Positions 28,501-34,709 of a stretch of DNA of 64,000 bases are shown here, in pieces. The translations under genes and the position numbers were made by a program. The stretch is from Myxococcales bacterium (GTDB lineage: Bacteria; Myxococcota_A; Bradymonadia; UBA7976; UBA1532). The notes under the pieces are model-generated. The model did no database searches. It saw only the letters and a list, made by a program, of their open reading frames with translations, and was not told the origin of the DNA. Within the stretch, counting starts at the first letter, position 1; each line of letters starts with the position of its first letter. The stretch covers positions 248,001-312,000 of the forward strand of contig JACKDL010000003.1 in assembly GCA_020633555.1 (NCBI GenBank), written 5' to 3'.

Positions 28501-29499
28501 CTGGCCGGTGATGCCGCCCGCCGTGGCCGCGCTGGCGCCCAGGGTGAAGTCCCCGGCGGGCACCGTCACCGTGGTGCGGGCCTGGCCGTCGGCCACCGGC
28601 ACCGGCTCGCCCTCGGCGCCGTTCACCACGAAGGTGACCGTGCTGCAGTTGGTGGTGGCGCCCACGGCCACCTGGGTGCCCGGGGTGGCCGGATCGGCGT
28701 CGGGCACGCACGCGGCGCCCGCGGGCACCGGCGTGATTTCGAGGGCGCAGTCGCCCACCTCGACGCTCAGGTCGAGGGTGGCGCTGGCGTCGCCCAGGCT
28801 GGCCTGCAGGCGGTGGGCCTGCGCGCTGCCGTCGCCGGCGCCCAGGGTCACCTGGCTGAAGCGGGCGATCCCGTCGGTGATCACCGCGCGGCCCGCGCCA
28901 GCGCCGTCCACGGACAGGGCGATCTCGCCCGACGTGGTGCCCTCGACCTTCACGGCCACGTCCACCTGGACGTCGTTGCCCAGCGTGCCGTCGAGGTCGT
29001 CGGCGGCGCCCAGGGTGGCGCCGGCGGTGGGCGCCTCGAAGGTCAGCGTGATCTGGGGATCCACGGCCCCGCAGGCGGGGTCGCTCAGATCGATGCCGGT
29101 GGTCAGGTTGCGGCTGTCGCTGGCCTGGACCTGCCCGTCGAGCACCAGCTCGGCGCTGAGCGTGATGTCGCCGAGGGGCAGGGGCACCCGCTCGAACTGC
29201 ACGCTCAGGCCGTCCACCAGGGCCCGCTCCGCCAGCACGGCGCCGCCGCTGCTCAGCCGGACCAGGTAGGGGGTGGGATCGGTGCCGCTGATGGCCACCG
29301 ACACCGGCACGTCGACCTCCAGCCGGTCGTTGGTGTCCCGGTTCAGATCGTCGGCACAGGTCAGCGTCCCGGGGAGCACCCCGATGGCCACCGACAGGGC
29401 GCTGGACGGGTTGTTCTCGGCGTCGTCGCAGCCCACCGCGCCTACGGCGGCGAGGGCGGCGAGCACGCACTTGGACCCGCGCGGCAACCAGCTTCGCAT
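22564..29499 (-). CDS. Giant lipoprotein with Ig-like repeats and FG-GAP propeller
   Basis: 2311 residues. A signal peptide with lipobox (AVGC) is followed by about 1850 residues of tandem beta-sandwich (Ig/cadherin-like) repeats with recurrent phrases such as VDxVAP and DDADxD. The last 400 residues or so are FG-GAP/integrin-alpha-like calcium-binding blades (VGDVDGDGLADVL, LGDVNGDGANDFA, AGDLDGDGFDDVL, GDMNGDGRDDLVV). The ATG at 29499 has GGAGGA 7 bases upstream. It is probably a long surface adhesin or display protein. It sits within the peptide locus, between the PqqD-like gene and the precursor peptide, on the same strand. Confidence 0.9.
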   Translation of the reverse strand: MRSWLPRGSKCVLAALAAVGAVGCDDAENNPSSALSVAIGVLPGTLTCADDLNRDTNDRLEVDVPVSVAISGTDPTPYLVRLSSGGAVLAERALVDGLSVQFERVPLPLGDITLSAELVLDGQVQASDSRNLTTGIDLSDPACGAVDPQITLTFEAPTAGATLGAADDLDGTLGNDVQVDVAVKVEGTTSGEIALSVDGAGAGRAVITDGIARFSQVTLGAGDGSAQAHRLQASLGDASATLDLSVEVGDCALEITPVPAGAACVPDADPATPGTQVAVGATTNCSTVTFVVNGAEGEPVPVADGQARTTVTVPAGDFTLGASAATAGGITGQVAPYDLTAAGSPATLNLNLRLANDLLVADAAEGAWTISGISQGVPAGQAVSLTFNPPLEGAPAEAQVAEGGAFSFAVPVAPTATCHTVTAGYDDPCTGQATSPEYTVCFDGVVPQARLVAPADLALITGADDADPQLALLQVDATVQVIDGHDDGVDYDIGVECSADNGAVWVRRHNMPLRRSALDAEGNGVVRITLVPGDEGLLRCRPVLEDAPNAPEAFPETTWQVLFEAPTFAVQSPEVVDGRACVGATLPVGGVGTNLDGNDPALQAQILNGEGVTVSEAPLAATGNQGYQVEFGGPDGPAALPEGAYVLRVWGTVQGNVDVAVAPNLFPVVVDRTVPVLGLVAPAVDNPLGVADDADGDLANCVQTPLTLDVVDGNVAEVCLTLNGGQADCFPVDDAGRVVVPQVTLLDGANPLVVSAVDCAGNAQELQATLNTVGCPPRITVEAPADGARIAASVADLDPATAGVQIDVTVATALAQGDEIEVTVNGQPFGPEAVGADGSAVVRVTLPAPAGQVNPIAYFLQGRNADGSNAGPVSTVTVLFRSPAVAIRALGDCINAAVADASPAPGFQLAVTADVQRAEAGDLAVLEADCGAVQAVEAPVRADLTVTFPPVTLPAEGACSFTARVTDGAGQTGEGIAQVDVDRVAPQLSYLNPLLGAVITPANDEDRRDVPEAAGVQLTPRVRVCGAGGAGLTVVTNPVIQGGRFDLQVPAGEDCADLALPQLTLPQGQVTFTGTTADTCGNAVQRVNPVTVEAGASIVVVDPNNNQSLRAAIDTKPQVAGCQYTLVATTFGLGLEAEYTVCTDFAQGAGPELCNGESGAVDPDSAGCVAVPGNLVRCPISLQTGVHTLTVVGRFGERVTSQPIALRADCEAPAVTSVQVVEVGDDQCVNRQERLNRDDGNNTAAVTLRFTTEGLENGQTVNVLSEGGNRVLGNVQVQGNAGELRLNLAGGETHGIYLRGRDVAGNPLPAEGEGGNGVAVTVDVQPPALALLNLAADSCLNAQADTDVDAVGLQYVFSAQTGGTADEPVDLALTAGANQTALPGVTTPQLTFPRVTLAEGQQSATLTATDGCGNVASVGGFDLLAGRPDWTRPRPVAFEVDTVAPSVTLAGLEADRIYGAADDADSDAADGFQLDAQAVFDPADGIEAGAPVSFRSGGAPLSTTPTPLTIPADFDGTLAARLTLTPGAHAVTAVGTDLCGNVGTSDPVNITVDVGGCTSRLVGLDGDPTVFGPADGVVGQGSLTRAIAGQVDLLDPGCAGAAVELLADGAQVLAQGVAGVDGAVALDAALPEGTYTLSLRVQAGADATLSPARPVAVDLTSPTVTFQTPANDPAVVIDDADPATPGLQGLFVVSVTEAPRTTARTATVALDGQVVAGPLAVGAGSPVLFSRAVTLTPGQHAVRICVADAVGHEGCATRQVNADPGAPGAVEAQVTVTDPRATTVEFSFTAPGEDGAEGGIVAGYRMRRATAAIANEAAWTAATVMDPQPATAAPGEVETLVVEGLALNNVHHVAIRAVDDVGRLGPVRSVQVDLSLGRVSLPVTARGGAWNTDQVVNETGTVHPVGDVDGDGLADVLINLAQVPTPGAQTALVFGRADLDAAAAADVQPLVVPDSVWGLYFGAGAGALGDVNGDGANDFAVVGFEQATFTTVVAVYFGCPAGGDCDRNDVLTPDVSIRTGRVAYSVVGVGDVNRLDGEAQPYGDLLIGGSVAGGATQAYLVAGRPTDQWPAVMNAFELDAAAGRTALVVPAGLANAGQAGRRAAPAGDLDGDGFDDVLVSDGGAFDYTFVYYGGANLPAEYDLADDPRNTALEHPCRAAGVTFGSDLAGGVDLDGDVNGRPDVLVGDYVGKRIAVFDQDLNTLDCVAASEVQFGVDFDLAGDVNGDGAVDLIVTHADDQGRALDALVLYNDGNGRFGQGNQPRLPDVRLRTPNRVKQGVAGVGDMNGDGRDDLVVMSFDADASELLVVIYH

Positions 29500-29543
29500 C
29501 ACTTCGTCCTCCGTGCCCGTCGGCCCCGGCGATCCGCTGCGGA

Positions 29544-29813
29544 TCAGCCGGTGGTGGCCACGAGCCCCCGTGCCTCGAGCTCCCCGAGGAACTCGTCGAG
29601 ATCAGCCGCGGCCTGCGCCCGGTCCACCTCGAACTCTTCGATGACGCGGGCCAGCATGGCCGCGCGCGTGTGCTTGCGCTCGGTGACGAGCTGCCAGACG
29701 AACGTGCCCACCGGGTTCAGCCGCTGCAGCTCATCCACGCGGGGATCGAGCAGCAGGGCCTGACCTTCGATGACTCGGGACGCCACCCGGCGTCCGGGGA
29801 CCACGATCGCCAA
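29544..29813 (-). CDS. PqqD-like peptide chaperone
   Basis: 89 residues. The sequence LLLDPRVDELQRLNPVGTFVWQLVTERKHTRAAMLARVIEEFEVDRAQAAADLDEFLGEL, in which LNPVGTFVW is the hallmark turn, matches the winged-helix RiPP recognition element of PqqD. Such proteins bind leader peptides and present them to radical SAM or other enzymes. The TTG at 29813 is chosen because AGGAGGT lies 6 bases upstream; a GTG at 29804 is possible. It is the first gene after a promoter-like pair. PqqD-like proteins paired with HprK-related kinases are a known combination, so it likely serves the peptide at 22317, although 7 kb separate them. Confidence 0.85.
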   Translation of the reverse strand: MAIVVPGRRVASRVIEGQALLLDPRVDELQRLNPVGTFVWQLVTERKHTRAAMLARVIEEFEVDRAQAAADLDEFLGELEARGLVATTG

Positions 29814-29819
29814 CCGCTC

Positions 29820-29826
29820 ACCTCCT
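29820..29826 (-). promoter_or_regulatory. Ribosome binding site selecting a TTG start
   Basis: AGGAGGT on the minus strand lies 6 bases before the TTG at 29813 of the PqqD-like gene. It supports this unusual start codon. Confidence 0.6.
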
Positions 29827-29843
29827 CGTTGCGGTGCGCCCGC

Positions 29844-29873
29844 ACGATAGTGAGGCCCACCAACGGGGATCAA
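29844..29873 (-). promoter_or_regulatory. Putative promoter upstream of the PqqD-like gene
   Basis: On the minus strand TTGATC (plus 29868-29873) and TATCGT (plus 29844-29849) are separated by 18 bases, in the 128-bp gap between the ferritin-like/ATP-grasp gene and the PqqD-like gene. It could drive the peptide-locus run. The call rests on sequence match only. Confidence 0.4.
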
Positions 29874-29941
29874 TGTCCCGATCCTTCGGGCCTTTGCCCC
29901 ATCGGCGCTGCCCACGCAATGTTTTCGGCGGCGCCGCGCTG

Positions 29942-31993
29942 TCATTGGGGGGGCGGCATGCCCGTGACCCGCCAGGCAGCTTCGAGGGCGGCAGGGCGGG
30001 GGGCCACCAGCAGGGTCGCCCACACCTGCCGGGCGCGCTCGGGATCGGTCAGAGGGGCCACACCCTGCCTCAGGTGTGGCTTGGGTGTGCGCTGGAGCTG
30101 GGTGGGCAGGGCCTGGGCCAGCCGTCGGGCCAGGGCCGGGAAGTCGGCGCAACCGGCAGCCTTCAGATCGGGGCGCCGGAGCAGCACGCACCAGGCCGCG
30201 CAGCCCGGGGCGATGCGGGGCGCCAGGGCTCGGGCCACGTGCCCCAGGGTGGTGCGGGGGTTGACCTCCAGCGGGGCCACCAGCTCGAAGCCCTGCGGCG
30301 TGCGGGCCACGAGGGCGTCCAGACCGGCGGGCCCTCGGTGGCCGGCGGCGGCCAGGGCGGCCCCCACCCGCTCGGCCAGGGCGAGCAGGTGCGCGGTGAC
30401 GCTGGCCTGGGCGTCGCCCTCGCCGGTGACGAACCGGGCCAGGTCCGTGGGCAGGCCGCGGGTCCAGGGGTGCACCACGCCGCCGCGGTAGGTGCCCCGT
30501 GGGGTGGTGAGGAAGCGGTGTACGCCGAGCACCCGCACGGCGCCGTCGGCCTCGATGTGCAGCAGCGCGTTCAGGTCCAGCACCCGGTCGTGCTCGGGCT
30601 CCACCACCACCGCCCCGTGGGCGGCGAGCGCGGCCTGGATCCAGGCCCGATCCGCGTCCGCCAGGGGGGCCCGGGCCCGGCGCTGGTGGCGGCCGGCGGT
30701 GCCGAAGGCGGCCTTCAGGCGCCCGTCGCCGGGCAGCCCCGCCAGGGCGGCCTCGACGGCCTCGACGGTGGTGGCCACGGTGGCCTCGGCGCGGAACTGC
30801 GCGGCCCAGGGTTTGCCCGCCAGCGCCCGCCGGGCGGGATCCGGGGGCTCGGCGCCCAGGGCGGCGGCCCAGCGGGTGGCCCCCGGGTGCGGGCCCCAGG
30901 GCGCCAGGCCCGACAGGCCCCGCCCCACCAGCGGGTGGTCGGGGGGCAGGGCCGGCCCGTCCAGCGGCGCCTCGACGTACTCGGGCACGGTGAGGCCCAG
31001 GGCCTGCTGGGCCGCCAGGAACCCGGCCGCGGGGCGGCGGCGCACCAGCACCACGTCGTCGGCGGCGCACAGGGTGGCGGGCAGGGTCTCCAGATCGGCG
31101 GCGAAGGCCTGCACCACCGTCGGCACGGGCGCGGTGGGGTCGCGCAAGGCCTCCTCGACCCCCGGATCGAACCAGTGGACCGTGGGCGCGCGGCCCTTCG
31201 AGCGGCTGTAGATGCGCAGCCGGTCGATGAAGGCGGGGTCCAGGCCGGCGGCCTCGCGCACGGCGCGGTCGAAGGGCTCGGCCTTGGCACGGGCGGGCGT
31301 CATGGGGAACACCAGCGCCTTCAGCCAGGCCGTCCACAGGTCGTCAGCGGGGTCCTTCCAGCGCTCGAACCATAGCCGGCCGTGGGCCACGTGGCGGATC
31401 TCGTCCGCCAGCACCTGGTCGAGCACGGCGCCGGTGGCCTCGTCGCCCACCTCGCGGAAGGCCTTCGCATAGCGCAGCGCGAAGTCCAGGTTGGCCTGCT
31501 CCAGGGTCAGGCTCATGCCCGCCACGAAGCTGGCCGGATCGGGCACGTCGCGCAGGGCGCTCCAGAAGAAGTCCGACAGGGGCACCTGGCCGAACTCGAC
31601 CCCCAGGGCCGCCATGCGGTCCAGGTAGAACCCCAGGTGGCGCTGCTCGTCGGCCATGATCCCCACGATGCCCCGGCGGAAGGCGGGCGGGGCATCGGGG
31701 AAGCGCAGCAGGGCCAGGGCCATCAGCTCCAGGGCCAGCAGCTCGTGGTTGGCGAAGAAGTGCAGGACGGTGCCGCGGCCCTCGTCGCGCTCCAGGGCGT
31801 CGCCCTTGGGGAACTTCACCTTGGCGGCGCCCACGGCGCGGCGGAAGGCCAGGCCGGGGGCGCGGGCGGGCGCCCGGGGGATGACCCGCAGGGGATCGCC
31901 GGGCGCGGCGTCGCTCAGATGGGCGGGGGCGGCCAGCTTGGCGGCCAGATCGGGCTCGAACAGGACCCGCTCGGCGAAGGTACGGATCTCCAC
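29942..31993 (-). CDS. DUF455 ferritin-like protein fused to an ATP-grasp-like domain
   Basis: 683 residues. The N-terminal 270 residues match DUF455 proteins of the ferritin-like superfamily: metal-ligand motifs HFFANHELLALEL, DEQRHLGFY, LEQANLDF and DEIRHVAHG on four helices. The C-terminal 400 residues look like an ATP-grasp enzyme, with VVVEPEHDRVLDLNALLHIE and a terminal EVNPRTTLGH metal/ATP site. The fusion suggests a redox or oxygenase-like centre working with an amide- or ester-forming ligase. It ends 4 bp before glutathione synthase begins on the same strand, so the two are co-transcribed. Substrate unknown; it may or may not belong with the peptide locus. Confidence 0.75.
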   Translation of the reverse strand: MEIRTFAERVLFEPDLAAKLAAPAHLSDAAPGDPLRVIPRAPARAPGLAFRRAVGAAKVKFPKGDALERDEGRGTVLHFFANHELLALELMALALLRFPDAPPAFRRGIVGIMADEQRHLGFYLDRMAALGVEFGQVPLSDFFWSALRDVPDPASFVAGMSLTLEQANLDFALRYAKAFREVGDEATGAVLDQVLADEIRHVAHGRLWFERWKDPADDLWTAWLKALVFPMTPARAKAEPFDRAVREAAGLDPAFIDRLRIYSRSKGRAPTVHWFDPGVEEALRDPTAPVPTVVQAFAADLETLPATLCAADDVVLVRRRPAAGFLAAQQALGLTVPEYVEAPLDGPALPPDHPLVGRGLSGLAPWGPHPGATRWAAALGAEPPDPARRALAGKPWAAQFRAEATVATTVEAVEAALAGLPGDGRLKAAFGTAGRHQRRARAPLADADRAWIQAALAAHGAVVVEPEHDRVLDLNALLHIEADGAVRVLGVHRFLTTPRGTYRGGVVHPWTRGLPTDLARFVTGEGDAQASVTAHLLALAERVGAALAAAGHRGPAGLDALVARTPQGFELVAPLEVNPRTTLGHVARALAPRIAPGCAAWCVLLRRPDLKAAGCADFPALARRLAQALPTQLQRTPKPHLRQGVAPLTDPERARQVWATLLVAPRPAALEAAWRVTGMPPPQ

Positions 31994-31997
31994 GGGG

Positions 31998-32933
31998 CTA
32001 GCGCTTCGCGTGCTGCTCCACCCAGGCGATGTAGGCGTCGCCCACGTCCACGCCGCACAGCTTCTTCACCTCGCGGATGCCGGTGGGGCTGGTGACGTTC
32101 ACCTCGGTGAGCAGGCCGCCGATGATGTCCAGGCCCACGAACACCAGGCCGTCGGCCTTCAAGCGGGGGGCGAGGGCGGCGGCGATCTCGCGGTCGCGAT
32201 CGGTGACCTCGGCGGCCACCACCGAGCCGCCCACGTGGATGTTGCCCCGGTTGTCGTCGGCCTGGGGCACCCGCAGGATGGCCCCCAGGGGCTCGCCGTC
32301 CAGCACCAGCAGGCGCTTGTCGCCCTCGCGGGCCTCGGGGATGTACGCCTGCAGCATGATCCAGCGCTGCCCCTCGTCGGTGAGGGCTTCGAGGATGGCG
32401 TTGTTGTTGCGATCGCCGGGGGTGAGCATGAACACCCCGCGCCCGCCGTGGCCGTCCACCGGCTTGGCGATCATCTTCTCGCCGCGCTCGGCCAGGATCG
32501 CCTTCACCTGCTCGGCGTCCCGGGTGACCACCGTCTCGGGGATCACCGTGGGGAAGTTCAGGCTGTAGATCTTCTCGTTGGCGTCGCGCAGCCCGCGGGG
32601 GTGGTTGAGCACCTGCGTGCCCGCGTAGTCGAGGATGTACGTGGCGTGCAGGAATGCGCGATCCACCGGGGGATCCTTGCGCATCCAAACGCTGTCGTAG
32701 TCCGACAGCGGCGCGCGCACGGCGGGGCCGCGGGTGAAGTGATCGCCCTCGACGGCGCGCACCGTGACCGGCCACGCCACCGCCCAGGCCTTGCCCCCCT
32801 GAAGGTAGAGCTGGTCCTGCAGGCAGTAGTGCACCTCATGGCCACGGGCTTGCGCCGCGAGCATGAAGCCGAACGTCGTATCCTTCGCGACCGCGACCGT
32901 CTCGATCGGGTCCATGACCACCAGGAATTTCAT
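31998..32933 (-). CDS. gshB: Glutathione synthase
   Basis: 311 residues, full length. It joins gamma-glutamylcysteine and glycine with ATP in the cytoplasm. Family landmarks are all present: VWMRKDPPVDRAF, NHPRGLRDANEKIY, the ATP-grasp loop KPVDGHGGRGVF, and the terminal EVNVTSPTGIRE. The TACCTT hexamer 7 bases before the ATG suggests a nearly leaderless transcript. No gamma-glutamylcysteine ligase is in the window. It leads a minus-strand run whose next gene is the ferritin-like/ATP-grasp fusion. Confidence 0.95.
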   Translation of the reverse strand: MKFLVVMDPIETVAVAKDTTFGFMLAAQARGHEVHYCLQDQLYLQGGKAWAVAWPVTVRAVEGDHFTRGPAVRAPLSDYDSVWMRKDPPVDRAFLHATYILDYAGTQVLNHPRGLRDANEKIYSLNFPTVIPETVVTRDAEQVKAILAERGEKMIAKPVDGHGGRGVFMLTPGDRNNNAILEALTDEGQRWIMLQAYIPEAREGDKRLLVLDGEPLGAILRVPQADDNRGNIHVGGSVVAAEVTDRDREIAAALAPRLKADGLVFVGLDIIGGLLTEVNVTSPTGIREVKKLCGVDVGDAYIAWVEQHAKR

Positions 32934-32940
32934 GCCGGCG

Positions 32941-32946
32941 AAGGTA
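32941..32946 (-). promoter_or_regulatory. -10-like element adjoining a possible leaderless start
   Basis: On the minus strand TACCTT lies 7 bases before the gshB ATG. A weak -35-like TGGTCA occurs 17 bases further upstream. Confidence 0.3.
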
Positions 32947-33028
32947 GCGGGGGGGTGGGTGAATGACCAGCCTCGCGCGCAGTCGGCCCGCGCTGGTAGA
33001 ACCCCGCTGAACCGGAGACACAGGACCC

Positions 33029-33571
33029 ATGCGCCTCACCCGCCCGCTGCTCGCCCTGCTCGCCCTCACCGTCCTGGCCGCCGCCGGCGGCGGGGTCGTG
33101 ATCCGCAAGGGCCCGCTGCCCGTGGAGGCCGACTGGCACGCCCGGGCCCAGGCCTGGTTCGACAGCGCCGACGAGAAGGCCCGCAAGCAGCAGATGCGCG
33201 CCGCCGGCCGGGCCCTGAAGCAGCCCTGCAAGTACTGTCACACCAAGACCTTCGACGGGTACACCGACAAGCTCGACATCAGCCGGCAGATGCTCGCCCT
33301 GAGCGCAGAGCACCAGGTGGGCTGCGACGACTGCCACAGCGGCAAGGTCGAATACACCGAGCTGGGCGTGGTGGCCGGCGCCATGTGGCAGATCAGCCGC
33401 GAGCAGAAGGTGTTCTGCGACCACTGCCACGTGAAGGGCGCCCGCTTCGAGAAGCTCACGAAGGAGGGCGACGCCTTCCAGCCCGAGTGGGCGCAGCGCA
33501 AGGCGGCCCTGCTGAAGGCCGTGGTCGAGGCCCAGCCCGCCTCGACGCCCGCGGAGCCCGCCGCCCCATGA
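33029..33571 (+). CDS. Exported three-heme c-type cytochrome
   Basis: 180 residues with an N-terminal hydrophobic signal (LTRPLLALLALTVLAAAGGG), either cleaved or kept as an anchor. Three CXXCH heme-attachment motifs are present (CKYCH, CDDCH, CDHCH). The sequence around them resembles small multiheme cytochromes of Deltaproteobacteria. It presumably carries electrons in the periplasm. GGAGACACAGGA precedes the ATG. The stop overlaps the next start by 4 bp, so it forms an operon with the small coiled-coil protein and the HAD phosphatase. The electron donor and acceptor are unknown. Confidence 0.85.
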   Translation: MRLTRPLLALLALTVLAAAGGGVVIRKGPLPVEADWHARAQAWFDSADEKARKQQMRAAGRALKQPCKYCHTKTFDGYTDKLDISRQMLALSAEHQVGCDDCHSGKVEYTELGVVAGAMWQISREQKVFCDHCHVKGARFEKLTKEGDAFQPEWAQRKAALLKAVVEAQPASTPAEPAAP

Positions 33572-33879
33572 TGGCCGAGCGGCTCAAGACCCGGGCGCTC
33601 AACCGCCTGATCGACGTGGGCACCGCCGAGCCGGTGGTGCGGCTGCAGCACGCGATCAGCAAGGCCCGCGCTCAGGCCCGCGCCCGGTTTCACGACCTGG
33701 CCGTGCTGCGGCTGGAGCAGCTCGGCGTGGCCACCCGCATCGATCTGGCCGGCGTCGAGGACGAGCTGGCCCACCTGACCGACGCGGCCGCCCGCCTGGA
33801 GGCCGCCGTGCGCGCCCTGGAGGCCGCCGTGAAACCCCTGCGCCCCACCGACGACCCCGAGATCCCATCGAATGACTGA
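33568..33879 (+). CDS. Small coiled-coil protein, hypothetical
   Basis: 103 residues, with two adjacent ATGs (33568 and 33571) overlapping the cytochrome stop. The protein is Ala/Arg/Leu-rich and the second half (LTDAAARLEAAVRALEAAVKPL) has clear heptad spacing, so a helical bundle or coiled coil is likely. It overlaps the next gene by 8 bp. No family is recognised; tight overlaps on both sides make it likely to be a real gene. Confidence 0.65.
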   Translation: MMAERLKTRALNRLIDVGTAEPVVRLQHAISKARAQARARFHDLAVLRLEQLGVATRIDLAGVEDELAHLTDAAARLEAAVRALEAAVKPLRPTDDPEIPSND

Positions 33880-34690
33880 CATCCAGGCCCGGCTCGCCCG
33901 GGTGCGCGGCGTGATGACCGACATGGACGGCACCCTGTACATCGGGGGCGAGGCCATGCCCGGCGCGGCCGACTTCGTGCGCTGGGCCGAGGCCGACGGC
34001 CGGCGGCGCATCGTGCTCACCAACAACAGCAGCAAGGCCCGCGAGGTCTACCAGGCTCGGCTGGCGGCGCTGGACATGCACGTGCCCCTGGAGGACGTGC
34101 TCACCAGCGGCGACGCCAGCGCCGAGTGGCTGGCCGCCCACACTGCGCTGCGCCGGCCCTATGTGCTGGGCACCGAGGCCCTGAAGGCCGCCTGTGTGCG
34201 GGCGGGGCTGACCCCCACGGCGCTGGCCGACGAGCCCGACTGCGTGCTGCTGGGCTACGACACCAGCCTGACGTACGCCACGCTCACCGACGCCTGCCTG
34301 CTGGTGGCCCGGGACCTGCCCTACTACGCCACCCACGCCGACAAGACCTGCATCGACCCCCGCGGGCTGCTGCCCGACGCCGGCGCCTTCATCGAGGCCA
34401 TCGCCACCACCACCAAGGGCCGCCGCCCCACCCTGCTGGGCAAGCCCACGGCGGCCATGCTCGAGGCGGGGCTGCGCCGGGTGGGCACGCCGAAGGACCA
34501 GACGATCATGGTGGGCGATCAGCTCGACACCGACATCACCCTGGGGGCGCAGCACGGGGTGCTGTGTGCCCTGGTGATGACCGGCGAGACGAGCGCGCAG
34601 ATGCTGGCCGAGAGCCCGGTGCAGCCGGACATCGTGGTGCCCCACGTGGGCGCGCTGCTGGCGCTGTTGAAGGCCGCCCAGGGCGGCTGA
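33872..34690 (+). CDS. HAD-superfamily phosphatase, NagD-like (HAD-IIA)
   Basis: 272 residues. All HAD motifs are visible: DMDGTLY (nucleophile Asp), LTNNSS, the Lys in LGKPT, and VGDQLDTDI. The C2-type cap lies between motifs II and III, as in NagD, p-nitrophenylphosphatase and phosphoglycolate phosphatase-like enzymes. It probably removes phosphate from a small cytoplasmic metabolite such as a nucleotide or sugar phosphate. The start overlaps the coiled-coil gene, so it is the third gene of the cytochrome operon. Confidence 0.88.
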   Translation: MTDIQARLARVRGVMTDMDGTLYIGGEAMPGAADFVRWAEADGRRRIVLTNNSSKAREVYQARLAALDMHVPLEDVLTSGDASAEWLAAHTALRRPYVLGTEALKAACVRAGLTPTALADEPDCVLLGYDTSLTYATLTDACLLVARDLPYYATHADKTCIDPRGLLPDAGAFIEAIATTTKGRRPTLLGKPTAAMLEAGLRRVGTPKDQTIMVGDQLDTDITLGAQHGVLCALVMTGETSAQMLAESPVQPDIVVPHVGALLALLKAAQGG

Positions 34691-34709
34691 GGCCCGGTCT
34701 GGGGCCCGA

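Noticed and set aside
22438..29763. A 2441-codon open frame, His/Gly/Val-rich, opposite the FG-GAP gene
   Set aside because: Antisense to a well-supported gene; its bias comes from the codon pattern on the other strand in GC-rich DNA.
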